A stretch of 64,000 nt of DNA from Ectobius pallidus (taxonomy: Eukaryota > Arthropoda > Insecta > Blattodea > Ectobiidae). The notes below the pieces were generated by a model. It worked only from the letters and a program-made list of their open reading frames with translations, was not told the DNA's origin and did no database searches. The position numbers were made by a program, and so were the translations under genes. This document shows, piece by piece, positions 55,944 to 64,000 of this stretch; position 1 is the first letter of the stretch; the number at the start of each line of letters is the position of its first letter. The stretch is from contig CAXKWD010000002.1 in NCBI GenBank assembly GCA_964059195.1, positions 153,715,042-153,779,041 of the forward strand. The letters run 5' to 3'.

Positions 55944-56435
55944 ATGGTAAGTAATAACATCTTTGTAATTCTAAAGCAATATCATTTTGCAAAATAACGT
56001 TAGAGTTTTTACGAAATGTTCTCTGCTCGATCTCTATACGTTTATAGTAATTCTGTAATATCTTGATAGAAACTCAATATAAAAGGTAAAGTGATCCCTG
56101 TACAGGCCATGGAGGCCCAGAGGGTTCCAGGAGGTTGAGGCTCCCAGATTTTGGACATTCGGCACATGAAGGTGGTAAGGTTGTCAGCCTTACGCACCGG
56201 CCGCCTTTACCCCCAGGATTGCTCCTGGTACTCATTTCTGTTAGAGGCTGAGTCGACCCCAGGGCCATAGTGCCACCAGAAGGATTAGGCCAATTGAAAA
56301 ATCTCAATGACCTCATCGGGAATCGAACCCGCGACCTTCCGGTTTGTAGCGCAGCGCCTCAACCACTATGCTACGGCGTACCCCAGAAACTCAATATATC
56401 AATCTCAAACAAAAGATAATAATGCATTTTCGTAG
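55944..56435 (+). other. Possible intron of the Sola-like gene, holding a SINE
   Basis: ATG at 55944-55946 is directly followed by GTAAGT. An acceptor ending TTTTCGTAG lies at 56435. Splicing would give MFIMENCVTIQ. The SINE 56082-56384 would then lie in an intron and not harm the gene. The alternative is translation from 56442 without splicing. Confidence 0.45.
56082..56384 (-). mobile_element. Full-length tRNA-derived SINE with 14-bp target duplication
   Basis: On the minus strand the head has an A box TAGCATAGTGGTTGAGG and a B box GGTTCGATTCCC. The body includes CTTCTGGTGGCACTATGGCC and GAGTACCAGG, then GTAAAGGCGGCCGGTGCG. AGAAACTCAATATA at 56068-56081 and 56385-56398 is an exact duplication. 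The element is intact in outline, so recently inserted relative to its host. Confidence 0.93.
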
Positions 56436-56441
56436 TTCATA

Positions 56442-57504
56442 ATGGAAAACTGTGTAACAATTCAGGGATCTATTCGAATATTTCAGGATAATAAACTGCA
56501 ATCTAATACACATTATGAGTCAAGAGGGAGAAGGATGCTTGAAATGGCTCTCCAACTGTCTGGAAAATCATCCTCATCAGCTGCAACTCCAGTATTGTCA
56601 CCGCAGTTACCATCACCAGAGGTATCACCACCATCACCAGAGGTATCACCACCATCACCAGAGGTATCATCACCGTCACCAGAGGTATCACCATCATCAC
56701 CAGAGGTATCACCACCACCACCACAAAACACAACAAAAGCAGGTAACAAGTATTTAAGTTACAATGCTTCAATTATAAGCCAGATAGTAGGAAGCGACTT
56801 CGAAGATTCGAGCACAGATTATGAACCTACAAGTGACTCTATATCTGAAGAATCAGATGATCCAGCACCCAGAAGAAAAAAAAGAAAGACAGTAAGTAAT
56901 ACAAGCCGGAAGAATGTTACAAGTAAAATAATTAAAGGCAAAAGGGAAAGTAAACAGGGAAGAATTAAACATGGTGAAGTTACAAATAAATGTAATGCTA
57001 TCATAGAAAATGAGAGCTCTGCCGAGAGAGATAACTTACAATTATCTACTCATACTGAAGTCCCAGAAATACCGGAAACAAGCATTGCAAAAGAATCAGT
57101 TACAATGAAGAAACGTGCTCAGAAAGGAAAAGCAGATCCAGCATTGTGGAAAAGAAATAAAGCAAAGAATTGTAGAATGAAGGGCGAAAAATACAAGAGC
57201 TGTGGTAGTAAAAAAATGGAAATAATATTGAAATAACAAGAGAACCACGTGTAATTGAACCACGGTGTTCATCTCAACTCTGTACAAAGTCGAAAAACAA
57301 AAGGAGGTGTTCTACTATATCAGAAGATGACAGAGCTGAGATATTTAAGCTTTTCTGGTCAAACATGAATTGGGAACAAAGGAAAATTTACATTGCTACT
57401 TTGGTCAACAGGAAAGGAGTTAAACAAAAAACAAAAACGGGAATATCAAGAAGAAAATTCAGTCTTCAGTACAATTTAAAAGTAAAGGATGATGTACTAC
57501 CTGT
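56442..57504 (+). pseudogene. Sola-like transposase, N-terminal part
   Basis: After MENCVTIQGSIRIFQDNK comes a (SPEVSPP)n repeat of about six 7-residue units from 21-bp DNA repeats (56600-56720). Next are an acidic stretch (DFEDSSTDYEPTSDSISEES) and a basic nuclear-signal-like RRKKRK. An A-run slip near 57211 shifts the frame; it resumes as EITREPRVIEPRC through DDRAEIFKLFWSNMNWEQRK to DDVLPV, where the hAT interrupts. A role in transposition is inferred from the downstream core. Confidence 0.75.
57497..57504. repeat. Target duplication of nested hAT, left
   Basis: CTACCTGT, repeated exactly at 59330-59337. Confidence 0.92.
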
Positions 57505-59329
57505 CAGTAGCGTAGTTTGACATTGGGTTCTGTGTAAACTGGATTTTAAAATATGAATTTATAACTGTTCAATTGATACACGAATTTCCAGTGTTTAAAA
57601 TAATAAAATAATGTTAATATCATGCACATGGATTCGATTTCGTTACCTATATAAGTATATTATTATTACTAGTATTACTATTACTACTATTACTAGTCGG
57701 CTAGTAGTAGTATTAGTATTAGTACCACAATTAATTATTATCGAATTTTAGTGGATTTGGATTTTAAACTAAACTAAGTTACAAAGATTTTAAAAAAATA
57801 AGTATAAGATTCAATTTTAGAAAAACGCCTAAATCAAGCTTAGAAGTTGGTTTTTACCCTTTGGTTCATACGACAGAGTTGAAAGCGGTGTTATCCATAC
57901 CTATTATATTAAAACGTGCAACACGGAAATAATCACAATTTTAAGATAAACTAACACTGCACTGAGTTCAATGACTGAGGAATGTAATGTTTAATTTACC
58001 GTAATTTCCTACTTATTGCATCAGTTCTTTTCTTCTTTCTATATTACTTAACTTTACATAATATTATCTCTACACAGTCAATTATTTAACAAGGTTATAA
58101 AGTCATGCGAGAGTTGTCAGGTATGGAATAAGCCGCGATAAAATAGTAATTTCTACGCTTAACTTAGAGAAAGTTGTGCGAGTGTTCTAAGAGGTGAAAT
58201 AAGTCGCGAGAAAATTGTAATTTCAGTGCTTAAGTTAGATAAAATTACGTGACTGTTCTAATAGGTGAAATAAGTCGCGAGAAAATAGTTACCGGTACTT
58301 TGTTGCTTAAGATACAGATCGTTGTGTGAGTTTTCCAAGAAGAAGTATAAGACGAAAGAAAATTACAAATAAATTATTAGGGTAAAGCAAGTCGTGTGAG
58401 AGCTCCCTGAGATGGAATAAGACATGAGAAAATAGTAATTTCAATGCTTCTGTTAGAGAAAGTGTGTGTGTCTTCAAAGAGCTGGAATAAGACGAGAGAA
58501 AATAGAAAAAAATAATGAGGACAGAGTATCGTGTGAGAGCTCCCTGAGATGGAAGAAGATGTGAGGAAATAGTTATTTTAATTCTTACTGTACAAAACGT
58601 TCTTTGAGTTTTTCAAGAGGTAGAATAAGGCTAGAGAAAATAGCAATAATTTTATTACGGTAGAAAAAGTCGCGTGAGAATTCCCAGAGATGGAGGGAGA
58701 AAACTGTAATTTTAACGTTTAAGGTAGAGAACATTGTGTTGTGTTTTCTAAGAGCTGGAATCAGACGAGAGAAAATAGTAACAATTTTATTAAGGTAGAG
58801 AAAGTCGTGTGAGTATTTCAAGAGCGGCAGAACACATGCTGAGGGTTGTAAAATCCGTTTTTGTGAATTTAACATTCAAATTTGGCGGCGTGATGCGGGA
58901 GGTGGCGTCACAGCCCAGTGCTGCCGAACAGTTTTGAGTGACGAGCGTGATGAGACTAGCGTTCTCAAAAATCTATCCAGTTTCTTTGGTGGTGACTTTA
59001 TGCCGCTCTTGCTAAACAAATTAGCCGGTCTTCGCAACGAGTAAGTTAATGTTTAGTGGGAGAAATCCTATAACTCGCACTTGATGAAACTGGACTGACT
59101 GAATCATGGCCGAGTCTCGGCTCGCTCGTCTTTACTGCCGCATCATGAGATTTCGAGGCTGCCTAAGCACGCGGCACCACAAATTGACGCTTTATGAGTT
59201 GGGGTTGGGGAATGCAATGATTAATGGCTTGGTTGTTGCTGCCTTTATTTATTTGTTTATGAATCCACTATTTCCTTATATTATTTAGGTAGACTCAGTC
59301 TCAAAGTCTACCCTTAAGCTACGCCACTG
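57505..59329. mobile_element. Nested hAT element, 1825 bp
   Basis: The ends are CAGTAGCGTAGTTTGACA and, outward on the right, CAGTGGCGTAGCTTAAGG, with a perfect 8-bp duplication. Removing it joins DDVLPV to CKEMFLSTLGIGEW in the Sola-like transposase. No transposase frame is present. The interior is mainly a degenerate tandem array (58095-58840), so this is a non-autonomous element filled with satellite-like repeats. Confidence 0.93.
58095..58840 (+). repeat. Degenerate ~70-75 bp tandem array inside hAT
   Basis: About ten units share GGAATAAGACGAGAGAAAAT, AGTAATTT, TTAGAGAAAG and GTCGTGTGAG words with scattered changes and length variation. It occupies most of the nested hAT. Confidence 0.85.
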
Positions 59330-60737
59330 CTACCTGTGTGTAAGGAAATGTTCCTTTCAACATTAGGGATTGGTGAATGGTCTGTTAGAAGCTGGGTGAA
59401 AGTGACCCTAGAGGAAGAATCAGAATCAAAGGAAATATGTAAAGAAGGAAATAGCGTAATGAGAGATAATGTTGTTAAATTTCTCTACAAAATTCCGAAA
59501 CTACCATCACATTATTGCAGATCTTCTAGTTCGAAGCTTTATTTGGAGCCACACATCTCATCTTACAGTGAGCTGTATAGGGTATTTAAAGAAGATTGCA
59601 ACTCCAATAACATTGAACCTGTTGCCGGCAGAGATTTATTTGTGAAGATCATTAAAGAAAGAGATATTGCCCTTTTCAAACCCAAGAAAGATGAATGTGA
59701 TCTGTGCTTTTCTCACAAGATCGGCAATGTTTCAGATGTTGATTATAATGCTCATCAGTTAAAGAAAGAGAGAGCATGACAGGAAAAATCTTTCGACAAA
59801 AAGTTAGCAGAAGAAGGAAAAATTTGTGTCTTTACTATGGATGTGCAAGCGGTGCAGCTAGTCCCTGCTACTCAGGCAAGTTCTCTCTACTTTAAGCAAA
59901 AATTAGCATGCCACAATTTGTGTCTTTACTATGGATGTGCAGGCGGTGCAGCTAGTCCCTGCTACTCAGGCAAGTTCTCTCTACTTGAAGCAAAAATTAG
60001 CATGCCACAATTTCACTATTTACAATTTAGAAGATGGCTCAGTAGTTTGCTATGTTTGGCATGAAGGTGAAGGAGGATTGGATGCTAATGTTTTCGGAAC
60101 GTGCATTGCAGATTTCTTGGATACAGAAATAAAAGATTGCGACAAAAGTAAGGATAAAATATTGTACAGTGATGGTTGTTGTGCTCAGAATAGAAATGCT
60201 GTGCTATCAAATGTTTTACAGAATTTTAGCATTGTGAGTGGAACAACGATTATGCAGAAATATTTAGTAAGAGGCCACACACAGATGGAATGTGACAGTG
60301 TTCATTCTACAATAGAGAGAAGAAATAAAAACAGGGATCTGTACTCTCCAGATAATTATGTTCAAGTTATAAAAGAAGCTAGGTGCGGTAAACAAGGACA
60401 GTACAAAGTAAAATATGTATGTCATGATTTTTTCAAGGATTTTTCTGAAATTCAATACTATAAGTCAATACGTCCAGGAAACAAAGTGGGTGAGCCATGT
60501 GTTAATGACATTTCAGCCCTAAAGTACAATCCGCATGCTGGTATTGAGTACAAGTTGAACTTTGATGATGACTGGAAATTACTTCCGAGACGACCAAATA
60601 CTGTAATTGGGAGTGAGAAACGGCTTTATCCTGGACCTATTCCTATTTCCTCTCAAAAGTATAACGACCTGATGTCATTGAAGCCAGTTATTCCAAAAGA
60701 CTACCATCCATTTTACGAGGGCCTACTGCACAACTAG
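59330..60737 (+). pseudogene. Sola-like transposase, catalytic C-terminal part
   Basis: Continues with EMFLSTLGIGEWSVRSW, DNVVKFLYKIPKLPSHYCRS, VAGRDLFVKIIKERDIALFK and CDLC...H. The core follows: FTMDVQAVQLVP (first acidic), FTIYNLEDGSVVCYVWHEGE, KILYSDGCCAQNRN (second acidic) and VRGHTQMECDSVHSTIERR (His/Glu block). The frame ends at YEGLLHN with TAG at 60735. Two lesions: TGA at 59777-59779 where Trp is expected, and a 94-bp tandem duplication at 59821-60008 that shifts frame by one. The rest is open. Confidence 0.8.
59821..60008 (+). repeat. 94-bp tandem duplication breaking the transposase
   Basis: 59821-59914 and 59915-60008 differ at only two or three bases. Both encode FTMDVQAVQLVPATQASSLY but in different frames since 94 is not a multiple of three. 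It lies over the first catalytic acidic block. Confidence 0.92.
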
Positions 60738-61164
60738 ATCAGTGTAGAAAGGATGAAAAATATGCAAGAATTACTAGGATTTCATCATTTGTTGTAGTTC
60801 TGTACTTGATTAATTGCAAGTTCCTGTGTATTAAAAGTTAACATGATTTGGGAGTATTGTTACAATATTATTTATCTCCATCCATCATAAGAAATAATTT
60901 GAACTAAGAGCAATAACTCGTAACATGAATAATACGCTCGAAAACAGTTTGTGTCAAAACCTCGTATCGCATAAAAATGTCCGAAATTTCTATGTAATTA
61001 ATTATTAAGATGTATAATACACATTGAATGTTTTGTTAGCCACTAGAAATTAGTCCATAATGAGATCACTTCTACTTGTTTGAAATTGTGGAAATTATGC
61101 AGTTTTTTTCATTTACTGAAAAATGTACATTTTTGAGATACGAGGTTTTGTTATCTTAACGACG

Positions 61165-61430
61165 ATATATCGAGATGATAGACTTTCCAGCGCGTTCCCC
61201 AGATTTAAATCCTATTGAGAATGTGTGGGTGGAATTAAGAAGCATATGAGAAGGAACTGGCCGAACCCACCTCCAGCTTCTGAAGCAGAACTGTGGGAAC
61301 TAATTCAAACTGGTTGGGACACTGTGGTAGACAAGGATAATTATTTTCTAAGCCTTGTTGAGTCATTGCCCAACAAATTGAGGGAAGTTATACTAATGGA
61401 TGGTGGATGGACTTCCTACTGAGCATGAGG
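61165..61430 (+). pseudogene. Tc1-like transposase, 3' part
   Basis: Reads IEMIDFPARSPDLNPIENVW, which contains the third catalytic Glu of the DD34E triad, then RRNWPNPPPASEAELWELIQ and DGGWTSY with a stop at 61420. It joins 55654 when the Sola-like element is removed. A one-base slip occurs after VWVEL. The right inverted end of the element is not clear beyond this. Confidence 0.85.
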
Positions 61431-62205
61431 CTCTTTTTTGTCACTTATTCTTATTTAAGTTCGTTATTATGTTTCATTATGTTATCTTCTATTTTCAGTA
61501 TGTTTCTTATTATTTTATGCCACAGATACACATTTGTTGTAAAATCATACTTTCTTTCTTGCTTTCTTTTGTGAGTGTCCAAAATTCGACACCAGTAATG
61601 ATAATTCATTAGAAGTAATTATTATTTTATTCAACATTTGAAAAAATAAACATAAATAAAAAATATATATATATAGAATATCCCACTAAGGATCGAACCC
61701 TGGTCCCACACATTCAATTCCGATGTCTTGATCAGTAGGCTATTGCGGACAGATGAGAATAGCCTACATAATTCTGATGAGATTGTAATATCCAAGCTTG
61801 AAAATATGTTTAAGCCAAAGTTATTGATTTTGCACTACAAGTACCGGTATTATAAAATAAAATGTTTAAAAAATGCTCCTTGAATAAACATATTCCTCAC
61901 AAATTTATTCATTATTAATATTATAAGAACTTCCATGCAAGAAAATGGCGGATGTGAGGCATATAGCCACAGCCTTCTATATATGTTCGTTTTGGAACAA
62001 AACTGACTAAATAATCAAGAAAATACATGGTTAGACAAGAGGCAGGTGTGAACCTAACCTTAAGTCTTCGTGTACTTGCGCATATGCTCGTTCGTGGTAC
62101 TTTATCAAATAACCCCCGATGTTTTTTATTTGTCCAACTGTACATAGCCACGAGAGGACTCTTATTATGTTCGTGTATGTGCAGGTATAATAAATTGATT
62201 ACATA
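61431..62205. other. Unassigned, with a SINE-head fragment
   Basis: A minus-strand tRNA-like head at about 61678-61755 has a B box GGTTCGATCC and an A-box-like region TAGCCTACTGATCAAG. It follows a TA run. It is a 5' SINE fragment or a solo tRNA relic. The rest shows nothing. Confidence 0.45.
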
Positions 62206-62214
62206 CCCTATATA

Positions 62215-63504
62215 CAGGGGTGCCCATCCCCCCAAACTTCATGACCCCCCCCCCCAACTTCATTGTTGACCCCCCAAACTTCATTGCTCACCCCCCAACT
62301 TGATTGGCTGTCGACAAAGGCGCCCATATGATATTTTCTAAGGGGGGTTATTTTTTTAATTTATTTATTTTTTGTTGCTTTAACTTCTTGGGACACTTTG
62401 TAACATTATATTAGTAATATAATAATATAATAAGTGCAACAATGACGTAGCCAGAAAATAATTGCAGGGAGGGTCGAAAGTGCCGGGGGGGGGTTTGGAA
62501 TAAAAAAAAAAGGGGGGTCGGGGGTCCATCTCCAGAAAAATGTTAAAGATTGACCCAATGAAAATAATATTTTACGCTATTTTAGCACAGAAAAACTAGT
62601 TAGGAAATTTGTTTACCATACTCTAAGACATGCCAATGTAAATAAGAAGTCATTACCTAAGTAGGGGGCCACCCCCGGAAAATTTTTAAATATTGAACTA
62701 ATGAAAATTACATTTTACGCTATTTTAGCACTCAAAAACTAATTGGGAAATTTGTTTATTATACTCTAAGACATGCCAATGTAAATAAGAAATCATTACC
62801 TAAGTGGGGACTCCACACCCGGAAAGTTTTTAAATATTGAACTAATGAAAATCACATTTTACGCTATTTTAGCACTCAAAAAACTAGTTATTTGTTTACC
62901 GTACTCTAAGACATGCCAATGTAAACAAGAAAATGTTACCTAAGTCAGGTGTCCACCCCCAGGAAATTTTTAAATGTTGAACGAATGAAAATCACATTTT
63001 GTGCTATTTTAGCAATGAAAAACTAGTTAGCAAATTTGTTTACTATACTCTAAGACATGGCAACTTAAACAAGAATATGTTACTTAAGTTATAATACGTA
63101 TTACTATTTATATGAAAAGTTGAATAACACATGGAACAGTGGATATAATAGGCCTACTCATTATGTTATGAAAAGAAAATAACTGTTATATCATATTTGA
63201 CACACCAACAAATCTTGTTTAATTAAATAAATATTTTTTTAAATACAAATATAGAATTTTAGGTTTTGACTTTTGGGGGGTCCAAACCCCCTGGACCCCC
63301 CCTTTCCTAATCCACTGTTAGAAGAGACCTTTTGGAGTTATAAAACTTGACCGTTTTTATTTTTAACATATAAAACGCTAATTTTGCAACAATTTTCAAC
63401 CCCCACCCCCAGAAAATTCATAAAACGATAATATTTTGCCCCCCCCCCAGAAATTTCAATGACGCAGTCTGCGTCTTAACCCCCCCCCCCTGTAGGCACC
63501 CCTG
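62215..63504. mobile_element. Non-autonomous hAT element, 1.29 kb, with C/G-run ends
   Basis: Ends CAGGGGTGCC on both sides, with CTATATAC at 62208-62215 and 63505-63512 as the 8-bp duplication (its last C overlaps the left end). Inside both ends lie CCCCCC/GGGGGG runs with AACTTCAT or AATTTCA words. The centre holds four units of about 143 bp, marked by CTCTAAGACATGCC at about 62622, 62766, 62906 and 63049. No ORF. Confidence 0.88.
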
Positions 63505-63512
63505 CTATATAC

Positions 63513-63941
63513 TTGTACACAGGCTTTATCATGATGTATGCAGCCCTTCACTGTAAATTTGGCCTAGGCCCACTGGTTTTCCATATTTTGTTCATTTGTT
63601 GCCTTATTGTTCATTAATAAATGTTCATAAGGATAAAATGGAATATTATATTGTGTAGGGCCTATATATGTCTGGCTTTGAATTCAAACCCATAGATCCT
63701 GTACCAATCATGAAAATGAGTTGGTTATGCCTACTATTGGATGGACCTGGTTTGGTTGAGGTAGGAAAGGAAGGTAATTTCAATCGATGTTACAGTACAG
63801 TATTTGCAAAGATATGTACCATCGTTATTTCTTCAAGTAGATCCCACCTATCTCTCCTTATTCATTATGTTCAATTAGCTTTTGGCCTAGATATAAAAAA
63901 TATGATACATTACACTAAACCACGGTTTTCTCACTTTACAG
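63513..63941. other. Intron end before exon E
   Basis: Short non-coding stretch ending in a pyrimidine tract TTTTCTCACTTTACAG. Nothing else is recognised. Confidence 0.5.
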
Positions 63942-64000
63942 CTCCTTCACAGCTTGTAAACATCAGTGGTGAAGCTGTAATTATCCCACCCCTTTTGATT
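63942..64000 (+). CDS. Host gene exon E (partial, runs off window)
   Basis: The acceptor is TTCTCACTTTACAG. Of three frames only the phase-1 one is open to the window end: PSQLVNISGEAVIIPPLLI. The other frames stop within about 40 bases. With the single G left by exon C it forms GCT (Ala). If exon D is skipped, or spliced as a cassette, E is the next exon. The right boundary is unknown. Confidence 0.68.

Larger units (their letters stand above)
55655..61164 (+). mobile_element. Sola-like DNA transposon with nested SINE and hAT
   Basis: 36-bp inverted ends (55655-55690 and 61129-61164) begin CGTCGTTAAGATA and differ at one base. A 4-bp duplication ATAT flanks it; the AT-rich site leaves 2-4 bp ambiguous. 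Subterminal CTCGTATCTCAAAA words recur inside. Removing it restores WFAERPYIEMIDF of the Tc1-like host. The internal gene is a DDE-type transposase whose superfamily I assign to Sola from the 4-bp duplication and overall look, with caution. Confidence 0.85.

Noticed and set aside
56503..56772. Open frames in three other readings over the SPEVSPP repeat
   Set aside because: They arise because a 21-bp repeat stays open in several frames; only the frame continuing into the transposase makes sense.
61431..61620. Right inverted end of the Tc1-like element
   Set aside because: A GTGTCCAAAATTCG word near 61577 only weakly resembles the complement of the left end, so I did not set a boundary.

Overview
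This is eukaryotic nuclear DNA, AT-rich and dense in repeats. It has spliceable exons with GT-AG or GC-AG boundaries, tRNA-derived SINEs, non-LTR, LTR and Penelope-like retroelements, and piggyBac, hAT, Tc1, PIF/Harbinger and Sola-like DNA transposons. The mixture (CsRn1-like gypsy, RTE-like LINEs, GIY-YIG Penelope, MADF-bearing Harbinger) suggests an arthropod, most likely an insect with a large genome such as a cockroach or termite relative. The species assignment is inference.

One host gene appears to cross the window on the + strand. Its exons sit at 15693-15842, 24490-24614, 25222-25348, 52545-52609 (alternative) and 63942-64000 (cut by the window end). Their reading phases fit together (1-1, 1-0, 0-1, 1-?, 1-?). 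They encode a Ser/Thr/acidic low-complexity segment that I cannot assign to a family. Almost everything else is transposable-element DNA filling the introns, including a C-to-D or C-to-E intron of about 27-39 kb.

Layout. 1-8.8 kb: two dispersed repeat families, a GT-rich degenerate minisatellite, a decayed piggyBac, and a 4-kb Penelope-like insertion built as a head-to-head inverted dimer with a 13-bp target duplication. 9.2-17 kb: RTE-like LINE relics, an old hAT-like element and a possible THAP scrap around host exon A. 17.9-22.6 kb: a decayed CsRn1-like gypsy (gag, protease, RT, RNase H, integrase) on the minus strand. 23.3-27.5 kb: a LINE tail, minisatellites and host exons B and C. 28-34.6 kb: a palindromic MITE, a LINE split by a hAT with a perfect target duplication, a Harbinger carrying a SINE, and a repeat-family copy carrying a retroposed insert. 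34.7-43.8 kb: two head-to-tail LINEs with ORF1 esterase domains. The second is split by an 886-bp palindromic element with a perfect 8-bp duplication and by a 2.4-kb foldback element whose arms are tandem repeats. 44.7-50.9 kb: a complete non-autonomous hAT, then a hAT transposase relic split by another hAT. 51.5-53.5 kb: second copy of a repeat family with a retroposon insert, exon D and a TTAA MITE. 54.7-61.4 kb: a set of nested elements, with a Tc1-like element containing a Sola-like element that itself contains a SINE and a hAT. 62.2-63.5 kb: one more hAT, then exon E.

Many boundaries are supported internally: removing the inserted element plus one target copy restores the interrupted reading frame or repeat sequence. 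The relative insertion order can therefore be read directly. No element here looks fully autonomous. The best-preserved open frames are the Penelope arms and the 753-codon LINE endonuclease/RT frame.
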